A program made the translations under genes and the position numbers. This document shows, one piece after another, positions 32,848 through 44,867 of a DNA stretch of 64,000 nucleotides; positions within the stretch are counted from its first letter, which is position 1; every line of letters begins with the position of its first letter. The stretch is from CAVYWD01 sp963772225 (GTDB taxonomy: Bacteria; Myxococcota; Myxococcia; Myxococcales; UBA5297). The notes below the pieces were generated by a model. It saw only the letters and a list, made by a program, of their open reading frames with translations, had not been told where the DNA came from and ran no database searches. The stretch spans positions 496,001 through 560,000 of the forward strand of contig CAVYWD010000005.1 in assembly GCA_963772225.1 (NCBI GenBank). The letters run 5' to 3'.

Positions 32848-34119
32848 TCAGCGAACACACCGAACCCAGCCTGAAAGTCCTGTGGAGACGGGGCCCGAAC
32901 TTCCGTCACTGAACCGTACGCCCCACGCGTAGGTCGGGCGACCTATATAGGGAGTCGATGCCCAGTAGACGTCACTCTTCGTTCCGGGGAAGGCGGTCGT
33001 GTTAATGGCGGGCCCCGAGCGCCCCGCGTCAACAATGGTAAGTAGCTCGGCCGTTGTTGGTAGACGCCATGAACCCCCAGAAAGAACTAGGCTCGCGCAG
33101 TAGGTGGCTGCCTGGGTCGAGACCAGGGCAGAATCAGAGGTCCCGCGCTGCCATACCAGGGTCGTGCTGATATCGGTGACGGTGGCGCCATCTGCATTCA
33201 CCACGAGGTTCTGCGCCAAAGGCAGGGCCCAGTCGGGCCACTCCCAGTCCCAGTGACAGACGTGGCCCGCGCACTCGAATGCTTGTGCGCAGTCTAAGTC
33301 CACGGTGCACTGGGAGTTGCAGGTGGCCGTTGACGCGTTGCAAGTGTAGTTGGCGCAGTCGTTCTTCTTCGTGCTCGAGGGCATGACGCATTGACCTTCG
33401 CCGTTGCAGAAGGCGCTGTAGGTCGCATCGCCGACACATGCGGCGCCGCAGAACGAACCGCCATTTGTTTCGCAGGCACTCGTTAGCGACGCTCCGCCAA
33501 TCGCAGTGAGCGTTCGCGTAGCTGCATCCGTGCTGTCGCTCGCTTTCCGGCAATTGCCTTGGCCATCGCAGCTTGTCCACCACTGAGTGGCTTGGCACTG
33601 GCCTTCGGCGCAATCGTTGCCGCTGTTGCAATAGTCGTCCTTGCTCACGGGCACGATCGCATTCGCCGAGCAGACTTGGCCGCTGGGAATAGGCACGGTG
33701 GCCTGCTGAGTCGCGCACGTGTAGCTCGTGCCGCTGCAAGAAGCGGTCGTTCTTGCAATACTGCACTTGCCGGAACAAGTGGAAACCGGACCCGCGCACT
33801 CGTGATCGAGATCAGTTCCTGCCTGTGCGATGCCGCAGTGTCCAGAGTCCGCCACAGAGGCGCTGTCGCACCGCTGGCAGACCTTGTCGTTGCACGGCGC
33901 GTCGCAACATACGCCGTCCGCACAACTGCCGCTCGCGCACTCCGAGCCGGAAGCGCAAGAGGCGCCGAGGATATTGAGCCCCGCATCCGTTGTTGTGCGA
34001 CAGACCCCATCACGGCAGGTGCTCCCGGGGCAGTCGTTATCCACCTTGCACAGGCCGGGTATTGTGTCGTTGCAGGCCACAAGTGCTACCGCCCCTGCCA
34101 ACAGCACGCGCCTCATCAC
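32848..34119 (-). CDS. Cys-rich lipoprotein with C-terminal DUF1566 domain
   Basis: A 423-residue protein with a lipoprotein signal (MMRRVLLAGAVALVAC). Residues ~20-285 are a dense array of Cys-rich, EGF/disintegrin-like repeats (CKVDNDCPGSTCRDGVCRT, ASGSECASGSCADGVCCDAPC). After a WDWEWPDWALPL spacer, the last ~130 residues form a DUF1566 domain (TLVWQRG, CASLVLSGGSWRLPTTAELL, DVYWASTPY, SGWVRCVR). It is presumably surface-exposed with many disulfides. GGGAGG upstream favours ATG 34116 or 34119 as the start. Base composition is lower in GC than the biosynthetic genes nearby. Confidence 0.85.
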   Translation of the reverse strand: MMRRVLLAGAVALVACNDTIPGLCKVDNDCPGSTCRDGVCRTTTDAGLNILGASCASGSECASGSCADGVCCDAPCNDKVCQRCDSASVADSGHCGIAQAGTDLDHECAGPVSTCSGKCSIARTTASCSGTSYTCATQQATVPIPSGQVCSANAIVPVSKDDYCNSGNDCAEGQCQATQWWTSCDGQGNCRKASDSTDAATRTLTAIGGASLTSACETNGGSFCGAACVGDATYSAFCNGEGQCVMPSSTKKNDCANYTCNASTATCNSQCTVDLDCAQAFECAGHVCHWDWEWPDWALPLAQNLVVNADGATVTDISTTLVWQRGTSDSALVSTQAATYCASLVLSGGSWRLPTTAELLTIVDAGRSGPAINTTAFPGTKSDVYWASTPYIGRPTYAWGVRFSDGSSGPVSTGLSGWVRCVR

Positions 34120-34773
34120 TACCTCCCTGAATGCCCTGAATCAATAGCGTCGTGCAGCCACTCGGTTCACGGAGAACGTTACTTGAAAACCGCGCAGGCA
34201 ACGATTGCGAAAGTGCCGCTTTTGTGCAAAACGCAGTGGCTGGGCAATTGAGCCCAAAGCAAAATACATGAACTATCCGGTGTTGTAAAGTGCGGAGTGA
34301 CAAAGATGATGCCACGCGGCGGTCGCCCCGCGCCGCGGCGTTGTAATGTCTCGTAAGAGGTGCGCTCGGGGGGCTTGAATGGACTTGGCGCCGGCCTTGC
34401 CGCGACGGACCGCCCGGCTCCACAAATGATACGGAAGCTTGTTGTCACCGCTGAAACGGAAGGAGGTTGTCGAGGTAGGGTGAGCAGGGAGCACGTTTTC
34501 TTTCCATTGCAGCCGACCGGTGGTGGGGCGAGTTTCGAGCGAGGTGGGAGGTCCTCGGCTCGTCAAGGGGTGGATGGAGGCCAGAAGGCCAAGCGAAGGC
34601 ACGAATGCATTGCGCGGGCGCTTGGGCCGAAGACCGTCGTCGCAGCATTAGGCTCAGTCTTGGGTGCGCCGAAATCCATGGCGCGAGGAGGAAGATCGCG
34701 GAAACCTCGGGTCATGGCCGACTTCCTCTGGAGCCTCGCCTTCTATCGCCGTCCAAGCGCCCTGGCGGGAGGC
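34120..34773. other. 650-bp region without a supported gene
   Basis: This stretch separates the Cys-rich lipoprotein from the end of the trp cluster. The first ~150 bp are AT-richer and probably contain the lipoprotein promoter (minus strand). Several long frames cross 34,360-34,700 but have no start signal, no family resemblance and mixed codon use. No terminator with a T-run is evident after trpA. Confidence 0.45.
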
Positions 34774-35561
34774 TCAGACTGCCCCTCTGAGCGCCCGCAC
34801 CAGCTCCGCCACCGGCCCCGGCTCGCCGCCCGCGCGCTCGATGGCCCGCACGATGGCGCTGCCGACCACCACGCCATCCGCATGCGGCGCGAGCAGCCTT
34901 GCCTGCTCCGGCGTCGAGACCCCGAAGCCCACGGCGACCGGCGCCCGCGAGACCTCCCTCGCCCGCGCCAGCATCGACGGGAGCTCGGCCGGCAGCTCCG
35001 CCCGCGCGCCGGTCACGCCGGTGACGCTCACGAAGTACAGAAATCCGCGGGTGCGCTCTGCGATCCTCGCCAGTCGCTCAGGCGGCGTGGTGGGCGCCGC
35101 GAGTAGGACCAGGTCCATGCCGGCCTTCTCGAACATCGCCGAGATGGGCTCGGCCTCTTCGAGCGGCAAGTCGGGAACGATGGCGCCATCGACGCCGGCC
35201 CGCGACGCGCGCTCGGCGAATTGCTCCCAGCCTATGGCGACGATGGGATTCGCGTAGCCCATGAGCACCAGCGGAGCGGCGACGCCGGCCTGGCGCAGCC
35301 GCGCGACCGAGTCGAGCACCTTCGACAGGCTCGTCCCCGAGGCGAGCGCTCGCTGTGAGGCCGCCTGGATCACCGGTCCGTCGGCGATGGGGTCCGAGAA
35401 GGGAATGCCGAGCTCGATGACGTCCGCCCCTGCTTTCTCGATGGCCGGCACCAGCCGCTCGGTCGCCTCGAGCGACGGATTGCCCGCGCACAAATAGGCA
35501 ATGAGCGCGCGGCGGCGCTCCGCCTTCGCCCGCGCAAAGGCCTTTGCGATTCGCCCTTCGC

Positions 35562-35565
<4 letters not shown>
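34774..35565 (-). CDS. trpA: Tryptophan synthase alpha subunit
   Basis: A 263-residue TIM-barrel protein that splits indole-3-glycerol phosphate to indole for the beta subunit. Catalytic Glu and Asp are visible in IELGIPFSDPIADGPVIQ; the substrate loop (LVLLAAPTTPPERLARIA), SVTGVTGAR and phosphate-binding GFGVSTPEQ / ADGVVVGSAIV are intact. The start is GTG 35565, overlapping the trpB stop by 4 bp (GTGA); no closer ATG exists. It is the last gene of the leu-cim-trp cluster. Confidence 0.95.
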
Positions 35566-36758
<1,193 letters not shown>

Positions 36759-36761
36759 TCC

Positions 36762-37397
36762 TCACTCCTCTCCAAGAGCCGCGGATCGCGCGGCCGAAAC
36801 GAACGCGCGGATTCGCGCCGCGTCCTTGATGCCCGGCGCGCTCTCGACGCCGCTCGCCACGTCCACGCCGAAGGGCGCCACCTGGCGCACCGCGGCGGCG
36901 ACGTTCTCCGGGGTCAGGCCGCCCGCCAAGATCATCGGCCGGTCGAGGACCTTGCGCGCCTCGACCGCCAGCGACCAGTCGAAGCTCTTCCCCTCGCCGC
37001 CGTAGCCCTCGACCGCCGCGTCGAGCAGGACCTTGCTCGCGGCCTCCGGCAAGGGCAGCTTGGGCAAGCTCTCGCGCGAGCTCACGCGAAAGACCTGAAT
37101 CAGCTCCGCGCCGCAATCCTCGAAGGGCGTCGGGTCCTCGCCCCCGTGGAGCTGCACCGCGCGCACCCCGGAGTCGGCCACCGCGCGCGCCACGGCGTCG
37201 GGGCTCGAAAGGACGAAGAGGCCCACCGAAAGCACGCTCCGGGGCAGCCGTTTGATCAGCGCCTTCGCCTTGGCGGGCGAGAGGTAGCGCTTGCTGCCGG
37301 GCCAGAAGTTGAAGCCGATGGCGTCGGCGCCCGCCTCGATGCAGGCGTCGAGGTCCTCCTTGCGCGTCACGCCGCAGACCTTGACCCAAATGCTCAC
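36762..37397 (-). CDS. trpF: Phosphoribosylanthranilate isomerase
   Basis: A 211-residue (beta/alpha)8 enzyme carrying out the Amadori rearrangement in tryptophan synthesis. MSIWVKVCGVTRKEDLDAC holds the catalytic Cys (KVCG), with GFNFWPGSKRYLSP, VQLHGGE (catalytic Asp region replaced by the usual strand) and LAGGLTPENVAAAV, then FGVDVASGVE for phosphate binding. The ATG overlaps the trpC stop by 4 bp. Confidence 0.94.
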   Translation of the reverse strand: MSIWVKVCGVTRKEDLDACIEAGADAIGFNFWPGSKRYLSPAKAKALIKRLPRSVLSVGLFVLSSPDAVARAVADSGVRAVQLHGGEDPTPFEDCGAELIQVFRVSSRESLPKLPLPEAASKVLLDAAVEGYGGEGKSFDWSLAVEARKVLDRPMILAGGLTPENVAAAVRQVAPFGVDVASGVESAPGIKDAARIRAFVSAARSAALGEE

Positions 37398-38197
37398 GCG
37401 GCCTCCGCCAGCGAGCGCACCAGCGCGGCCGGGTCGGCGGCTCGCATCAGGGCCTCGCCGACCAACGCCGCGCCGGCCCCGACCGCCGCGACCTCCGCGA
37501 TGTCCCGCGGCGCGCGAACCCCGCTCTCGGCGACGAGGAGCCGCCCCGGCGCGGCGAGCTGCGGCGCGAGCCGCCCGAAGCGCGCCGGGTCCATCTGCAG
37601 AGATTCCAGGTCTCGCGCGTTCACGCCGACGAGCGGCGGCTCGAAGAGGGCCAGCGAGTCGAGCTCGTGCGGGTGGATCACCTCGACCAGCGCGTCCAGG
37701 CCAAGCTCCTTGGCGAACTGAGCCAGCTCCAGGAGAGCCTCAGGCTCCAGGGCGCCGGCGATGAGCAGCACCGCGTTGGCGCCGGCGTCGGCCGCCTCGG
37801 CGACCATGTACGGGTCGACGACGAAGTCCTTCCGGAGCAAGGGCAGCGCCACCGCGGCGCGCGCGGCCCGCAGGTCATCGAGAGAGCCGCCGAAGCGGCG
37901 GCCCTCGGTGAGCACGCTGATGCAGGTGGCGCCGGACAACTCGTAGAGCCGCGCCTGCGCCACGGCATCGGCGCCCGCCCGGATGTCCCCAGCGGACGGC
38001 GAGGCGCGCTTCACCTCGCAGATGAGCGGAAAGCCGCTGCGCCGCTCCCTCAGGGCGCGCAAGAACCCGCCCTCGGCGGTGGGCCGGCGCAGGACGTCGT
38101 TCAAGAGCGAAGGGCGCCCTCGTCGGCGCGCCTCGCAGTCCTCTCGCGCCGAGGCGACGAGCCCTTCGAGCACACCCGTCGGCGGCCTCCAGGTCAC
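37394..38197 (-). CDS. trpC: Indole-3-glycerol phosphate synthase
   Basis: A 267-residue TIM barrel. Family motifs: LICEVKRASPSAGDIR (catalytic Lys of the EVKRASPS strand), ISVLTEGRRFGGSLDDL, PLLRKDFVVDPYMV (second Lys), VLLIAGAL, LVEVIHPHEL (Glu), VGVNARDLESL and VAESGVRAPRDI. It converts CdRP to indole-3-glycerol phosphate. The start is GTG 38197 within a GTGA overlap with the trpD stop. It is a separate gene, not fused to trpF as in enterobacteria. Confidence 0.95.
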   Translation of the reverse strand: MTWRPPTGVLEGLVASAREDCEARRRGRPSLLNDVLRRPTAEGGFLRALRERRSGFPLICEVKRASPSAGDIRAGADAVAQARLYELSGATCISVLTEGRRFGGSLDDLRAARAAVALPLLRKDFVVDPYMVAEAADAGANAVLLIAGALEPEALLELAQFAKELGLDALVEVIHPHELDSLALFEPPLVGVNARDLESLQMDPARFGRLAPQLAAPGRLLVAESGVRAPRDIAEVAAVGAGAALVGEALMRAADPAALVRSLAEAA

Positions 38198-39255
38198 GAC
38201 GCGCTCCGCGCCGCCTCGGCTGCGCTGGTCAACCTGACGAGCCCTTCGAGCTTCTGAAGCGCGCGCCCTTGGTCCAGGGACTCGGCGGCGAGCGCGGCGC
38301 CCTCGCGCAGGTCCTTGGCGAGCCCCGCGGCGAACAGGGCCGCGGCGCCGTTGAGCAGCACCGCGTGGCGCAAAGGGCCGTGCTCGCCCTGGAGCAGCCG
38401 GAGCAAAGCGGCGGCGTTGAAGGCGGGGTCGCCGCCGCGCAGGTCCTCGAGCTTCACCCGCGGCAGCCCCGCGTCCTCGGGGGCGAGGGTGAGCTCGCGG
38501 ACGCGCCCGCCCTCGACCACGGCCGCGCGCGTCGGCCCGCAGGGCGAGACCTCGTCGAGGCCGCACTCGCCGTGAACCACCAGGGCGCGCTCGGCCGTGC
38601 CCAGCGCCGCGAGCGTGCGCGCCACCAGGCTCACCAGCGAAGGCGCGTACACGCCCAACAGCTGGCGCGGCGCCCCGGCGGGGTTCGCCAGCGGCCCCAA
38701 GATGTTGAAGAGCGAGCGGGCGCCGACCTCCCTCCGCGGGCCGATGACGTGCTTCATGACCCCGTGCAGCGCGGGCGCGAAGAGGAAGCCGATGCCCAGC
38801 TCGGCGAGGCTCGCCTCCACCACCTCGACCGGGACGTCGATCTTCACGCCGGCGGCAACCAGGACGTCGGCGCTGCCGCTGGAGGACGAGACCGAGCGGT
38901 TGCCGTGCTTGGCGACGACCGCCCCCGCGCCGGCCGCGACGAAAGCCGTGGCGGTGGAGATGTTGAACGTGTGGGCGCCGTCGCCGCCGGTGCCGCAGGT
39001 GTCGATGAGCGGGCCGCGCGCGGGCGCCTTCACCGGCGTCGCCTTGCGCCGCATCACCTCCGCCGCGCCGGCGACCTCCTCGGGGGTCTCGCCCTTCATC
39101 CGCAGGGCGATCATCAGCGCGCCGATCTGCGCGGGCGTGGCGCGGCCCGAGAAGATCTCCTCGAAGACCTCGCCGATGGCCGCGCGCGACAGGTCTGAGC
39201 GCTCGACGACCTTGGCGATGGCCTCCTTGAGCACGTCTCTGGGCGCGAGCGTCAC
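38194..39255 (-). CDS. trpD: Anthranilate phosphoribosyltransferase
   Basis: A 353-residue enzyme that joins anthranilate to PRPP. The PRPP-binding motif DTCGTGGDGAHTFNISTATA, KHGNRSVSSSSGSADVL and the magnesium region VHGECGLDEVSP are conserved; GIGFLFAPALHGVMKHVIGPRREVGARSLFNILGPLANPA is standard. The start is GTG 39255, in a 4-bp overlap with trpG. The glutamine-amidotransferase domain is not fused and is encoded by trpG. Confidence 0.95.
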   Translation of the reverse strand: MTLAPRDVLKEAIAKVVERSDLSRAAIGEVFEEIFSGRATPAQIGALMIALRMKGETPEEVAGAAEVMRRKATPVKAPARGPLIDTCGTGGDGAHTFNISTATAFVAAGAGAVVAKHGNRSVSSSSGSADVLVAAGVKIDVPVEVVEASLAELGIGFLFAPALHGVMKHVIGPRREVGARSLFNILGPLANPAGAPRQLLGVYAPSLVSLVARTLAALGTAERALVVHGECGLDEVSPCGPTRAAVVEGGRVRELTLAPEDAGLPRVKLEDLRGGDPAFNAAALLRLLQGEHGPLRHAVLLNGAAALFAAGLAKDLREGAALAAESLDQGRALQKLEGLVRLTSAAEAARSAS

Positions 39256-39824
39256 CGCTTCCCCTCCAGGAAGTTCTTGAGGAGCTGCTTGCCCAGGGGC
39301 GTGAGCACCGACTCGGGGTGGAACTGGACGCCGGCGGTCGGGTGCTCTCTGTGGGCCACCGCCATGATCTCCCCGTCGTCCTCGGTGCGCGCGGTGACGG
39401 TGAGGCAGGCCGGCAGGCTCGCCTGCTCGATGGCGAGCGAGTGGTAGCGCCCCACTTGCATCGGCGAGGAGAGCCCGGCGAAGAGCCCGGTGCCGTCGTG
39501 GAGGATGGCCGAGGTCTTGCCGTGCATCACCTTCTTCGCGCGCACGACCTTGCCGCCGAACGCCTCGCCGATGGCCTGGTGGCCAAGGCACACGCCCAAG
39601 ATGGGCAGCGTCCCCGAGAGCCTTCGCACCGCCTCGAGCGTGATGCCGGCTTCCCGGGGCGTGCAGGGCCCGGGAGAGACGACGAGCATCTCCGGCTTCT
39701 TCGCCGCGAGGCCCAGGACGTCGATGGCGTCGTTCCGGTAGACCTCCACCTCTTTGCCCAGGTCGTACAGGTACTGGACCAGGTTGTAGGTGAAGGAGTC
39801 GTAGTTATCGATGACGGCGATCAT
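39252..39824 (-). CDS. trpG: Anthranilate synthase component II (glutamine amidotransferase)
   Basis: A 190-residue class I glutamine amidotransferase. Nucleophile Cys in LGVCLGHQAIGEAFGG; oxyanion/glutamine region VSPGPCTPREAG; catalytic His and Glu in GVQFHPESVLTPLG; the opening MIAVIDNYDSFTYNLVQYL is diagnostic of TrpG/PabA. In the trp cluster it supplies ammonia to TrpE and could also serve folate synthesis, since no separate pabA is seen here. It overlaps trpE by 4 bp. Confidence 0.95.
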   Translation of the reverse strand: MIAVIDNYDSFTYNLVQYLYDLGKEVEVYRNDAIDVLGLAAKKPEMLVVSPGPCTPREAGITLEAVRRLSGTLPILGVCLGHQAIGEAFGGKVVRAKKVMHGKTSAILHDGTGLFAGLSSPMQVGRYHSLAIEQASLPACLTVTARTEDDGEIMAVAHREHPTAGVQFHPESVLTPLGKQLLKNFLEGKR

Positions 39825-41329
39825 CGGCGAAGCCCCGCGGCCGGATCGTTGACGCCCAAGGCGGCGAGCGGCGCGCCCAGCTTATGCGAGGTCTCCTCGA
39901 GCTCGCGCTGCGGGTCGCTGTCGAAGACGATGCCGGCCCCGGCCTGGAGCCTCAAGGCATTGCCCGCGAGCGCGAGCGCCCGGATGTTGATGGCCAAGTC
40001 CGTGCGCCCGTCGAAGCCGATGTAGCCCGTCGCCCCGCCATACGGGCCGCGGGCCAGAGGCTCGAGCTCGTCGATGATCTGCATGGCCCTCACCTTGGGC
40101 GCCCCGGAGAGCGTCCCCGCGGGGAAGGTCGAGGCGATGGCGTCGAGGACGTCCTTATTCGCCGCGAGCTTGCCCGAGACCTGGGAGACCAGGTGCATGA
40201 CGTGCGAGTAGCGCTCGATGACCTCGCGCTCTTCCACGCGGACGGTGGACGGCGCCGCCACCCGGCCCACGTCGTTGCGCCCCAGGTCGACGAGCATGAC
40301 GTGCTCGGCGAGCTCCTTGGGGTCGGAGCGCAGCTCGCGCTCGAGCGCCGCGTCTTCGGCCGGGGTGGCGCCGCGGCGGCGGGTGCCCGCGATGGGCCGG
40401 ACGATGACCTGGCCGTCGTGGACGCGGACCAGCACCTCGGGCGAGGCGCCGGCGAGGGCGCGCTCCCCGAAGCGCAGGAAGAAGAGGAACGGCGTGGGCG
40501 CCGAGGCGCGCAGGCCCCGGTAGAGGTCGAACGGGTCGCCGCCGTAGCGCGCGTTCAGCCTTCGCGAGAGCACCACCTGGAAGCAGTCGCCCGCGCGGAT
40601 GTACTCGCGGGCCTTTCGCACCGCCTCCTTGAAGCCCTCGCCGGTCCAGGCGTCGGCGATGTCGGTGATGCGCGGCGGCTCGGCCGGCGCGGCGATGCCG
40701 CGGGCGAGCGAGGCGGCGAGCTCGTCCACCGAGGCGGCGGCGCGGTCATAGGCCGCGCGCGCGCTGGGCGCGGCTTTCAGGTCTGCGAGCGCGATGAGCT
40801 TGATGCGGTGGCTCAGGTTGTCGAAGACGATGAGCCGGTCGACGAGCATCCACTCCGCGTCGGGGAAGTCCGGGTCGGCCCCGAGCCGCTGAGGGACCGT
40901 GGGCTCGAACCACCGGACCGCGGAGTACGAGAGGTAGCCCACCAGCCCGCCCAGGAACGGCGGGAGCCCGGCCGGCTTCACCAGGCGCCGCTTGCCGAGC
41001 ATGGCGCGCAGGGCGGCCGGGCCGGTGAGGTCCTTCGCCGGGGTCTCGCCCAAGAGCCGCGCCGCGGCCTCCTTGGGCTCGATGCGGACCTCACCCCCGC
41101 GCACGGAGAGCGTCGCCACCGGACGGTCGGCCAGGAACGAGTACCGGCCCCAGCGCTCGCCGCCCTCGACCGACTCGAGGAGAAACGCGCTCTCGCGCGA
41201 CGGGAGCTTCAGGAACGCCGAGACCGGCGTGTCGATGTCCCCCAGCGTCTCCCGCCAGACCGGGACGAGGTCGCCTTCACGCGCGAGTCGCTCGAAGTCT
41301 TGGAAGGAGGGCTGGAGTGCAGAGCTCAT
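39821..41329 (-). CDS. trpE: Anthranilate synthase component I
   Basis: A 502-residue chorismate-utilising enzyme. The N-terminal regulatory half has LLESVEGGERWGRYSFL, which includes the tryptophan-feedback LLES-type element. The catalytic half has GDCFQVVLSRRL, PTPFLFFLRFGERALAGASPEVLVR, RPIAGTRRRG, ELAEHVMLVDLGRNDVGRV and TFPAGTLSGAPKVRAMQIIDELE. ATG 41329 overlaps the leuB stop (ATGA), linking the trp genes translationally to the leu/cim genes upstream. Confidence 0.95.
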   Translation of the reverse strand: MSSALQPSFQDFERLAREGDLVPVWRETLGDIDTPVSAFLKLPSRESAFLLESVEGGERWGRYSFLADRPVATLSVRGGEVRIEPKEAAARLLGETPAKDLTGPAALRAMLGKRRLVKPAGLPPFLGGLVGYLSYSAVRWFEPTVPQRLGADPDFPDAEWMLVDRLIVFDNLSHRIKLIALADLKAAPSARAAYDRAAASVDELAASLARGIAAPAEPPRITDIADAWTGEGFKEAVRKAREYIRAGDCFQVVLSRRLNARYGGDPFDLYRGLRASAPTPFLFFLRFGERALAGASPEVLVRVHDGQVIVRPIAGTRRRGATPAEDAALERELRSDPKELAEHVMLVDLGRNDVGRVAAPSTVRVEEREVIERYSHVMHLVSQVSGKLAANKDVLDAIASTFPAGTLSGAPKVRAMQIIDELEPLARGPYGGATGYIGFDGRTDLAINIRALALAGNALRLQAGAGIVFDSDPQRELEETSHKLGAPLAALGVNDPAAGLRR

Positions 41330-42392
41330 TTGGATTTTGTCGCAGTCTTGGGGAGGCGCTCTCGGATCGCCTCGCCCATGGCAGTGGTGGAGAGCTTGCC
41401 GCCGAGATCGGCGGTGCGCGCGCCTTCGGTGATGGCCCGGTCCACGGCGCTCTCGATGGCGAGCGCCTCCTCGGTCAGGCCCAGCGAGTGGCGCAGCAGC
41501 ATGGCGGTGGAGAGGATGGTGCCCAGAGGGTTCGCGATGCCCTTGCCGGCGATGTCCGGCGCCGAGCCGTGGATGGGCTCGTAGAGGCCGAGCTTGCCGC
41601 CGGAGAGGGACGCCGAGGGGAGCATGCCGAGCGAGCCCGTGAGCACCGCGGCCTCGTCGGTGAGGATGTCGCCGAACATGTTCTCGGTGACGATCACGTC
41701 GAAGGACTTGGCCGAGGTGATGAGCCGCATGGCGGTGGAGTCGACGAGCTGGTGGTCGAGCGCGACGTCGGGGTAGTCCTTGGCGATCTCCATGGCGATG
41801 CGTCGCCACAACCGCGAGCTCTCGAGGACGTTCGCCTTGTCCACCGAGGTGAGCTTCTTCTTGCGCGAGCGGGCGAGCTCGAAGCCGAGCTTCACCACCC
41901 GGTGGATCTCCTCCGCCGTGTAGGCCAGGGTGTCGACCGCGCGGTTCTCCTCGCAGAAGCGCGGCTTGCCGAAGTAGAGGCCGCCTGTCAGCTCGCGGAT
42001 GAAGAGCACGTCGACGCCTTCGACCTTCTCGAGCTTGAGCGGGCTCGCAGAGGCCAGCGCCGGGTGCACGCGCACCGGCCTGAGGTTCGCGAAGAGCCCC
42101 AGCGCCTGGCGGATGGCCAACAGGCCCTGCTCCGGCCGGACCTTCGCCTTCGGGTCGTCCCACTTCGGGCCGCCGACGGCTCCCAGGAGCACCGCGTCGC
42201 AGCCCTTGCACGCGGCGACGGTCGCCTCGGGGAGCGCGGTGCCGGTCTGGTCGATGGCGATGCCGCCGATGAGGTGCTCCTCGAAGCTCAGCTCGTGGCC
42301 GTAAGCGGAGGCCACGGCCTCCAGGACCTTTCGGCCTTCGCGGACGATCTCCACGCCGATGCCGTCGCCGGGGAGCAGGACAATGCGGGCCT

Positions 42393-42396
<4 letters not shown>
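41326..42396 (-). CDS. leuB: 3-isopropylmalate dehydrogenase
   Basis: A 356-residue decarboxylating dehydrogenase. Motifs: VLLPGDGIGVEIV, LLGAVGGPKWDDP, FANLRPVRVHPAL (substrate Arg residues), IRELTGGLYFGKPR, VDKANVLESSRLWRRI (catalytic Lys), ENMFGDILTDEAAVLTGSLGMLPSASL and GLYEPIHGSAPDIAGKG (NAD-binding). It may also oxidise methylmalate made through the citramalate route, consistent with its position directly after cimA (4-bp overlap). Confidence 0.96.
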
Positions 42397-44040
<1,644 letters not shown>

Positions 44041-44060
<20 letters not shown>

Positions 44061-44658
44061 AGGAAGCGATCTTTTCTTCGAGGGAGAGCAGGTAGCCGAG
44101 CTCGTCGAGGCCGTTCAAGAGACAGTGCCGGGAGAAGCTGTCGATGGGGAAGGTGGCTCGCGTGCCGTCGGGCAGGAGCACCGCCTGGGCGGCGAGGTCG
44201 ATGGTCAGCTCCATGTCGCGGTTCGCCGCGCGCAGCGCGAAGAGCTTTTCCAGGATGGACGGGTCCACGGCCACCGGCAAAAGCCCGTTCTTCAGGGCGT
44301 TGGTCCTGAAGATGTCGGCGAAGGACGAGGAGATCACCGCGGAGAAGCCGCCGGCGGCGATGGCCCAGACCGCATGCTCGCGCGACGAGCCGCAGCCGAA
44401 GTTGTCGCCGGCGAGGAGGATCTGCGCGCCCGCGGCGCCCGGCAAGTTGAGGGCGAAGCCCGCGATGGGCGCGCCGTCGGGCCCGAAGCGCCAGTCGGCG
44501 AAGAGCGCCTTGGCCAGGCCCTCTTTGTCGATGGTCTTCAGGAAGCGGGCGGGGATGATCTGGTCGGTGTCGACGTCGCGAATCTTGAGGGGTACGACGC
44601 GAGAGATCAGGCGGGTGAAGGCGGCCAAGAGGTGCTCCTTCGAGCGGAGAGCGGTCAA
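44041..44658 (-). CDS. leuD: 3-isopropylmalate dehydratase small subunit
   Basis: A 205-residue swivelling domain of the aconitase-like isomerase. Conserved VVPLKIRDVDTDQIIPARFLKTIDKEGL, GDNFGCGSSREHAVWAI and SSFADIFRTNALKNGLLPV are present. It pairs with LeuC to convert 2-isopropylmalate to 3-isopropylmalate, and probably citramalate to methylmalate. Its 3' end overlaps the cimA start by 20 bp, but unusually it is separated from leuC by 209 bp. Confidence 0.95.
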
Positions 44659-44867
44659 TGAATAGCAGGACTCTTCGGCTTGTGACTATGGAGTCGGGTT
44701 CCGCTTGGGCCACTGCCGGGTTCGCTCGGAGCGCCTCCGCACCCGTGACTCGAAACCGTGTTTCGTCCCCGTCCCCGTTCCCGTCCCCGCGAACGAACCC
44801 GACCCCGAACGCGAACCCGGTTTCTTGCCCGCATCACCTCGGCGTCTCAATTTCAACTCCCGGCAGG
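44659..44867. repeat. leuC-leuD gap with GGGACG/GGGAACG-type simple repeats
   Basis: The longest gap in the leu-cim-trp cluster. Bases 44764-44820 are a C-rich, near-periodic tract on the plus strand (units such as CGTCCC, GTTCCC, GAACCC). A related tract occurs upstream of the helicase gene (57394-57544). It could form secondary structure in the mRNA between leuC and leuD, or be a hypervariable dispersed repeat. Confidence 0.6.

Noticed and set aside
34360..34773. Open frames on both strands in the gap after trpA
   Set aside because: No start signal, no recognisable domain and inconsistent codon use; treated as intergenic.
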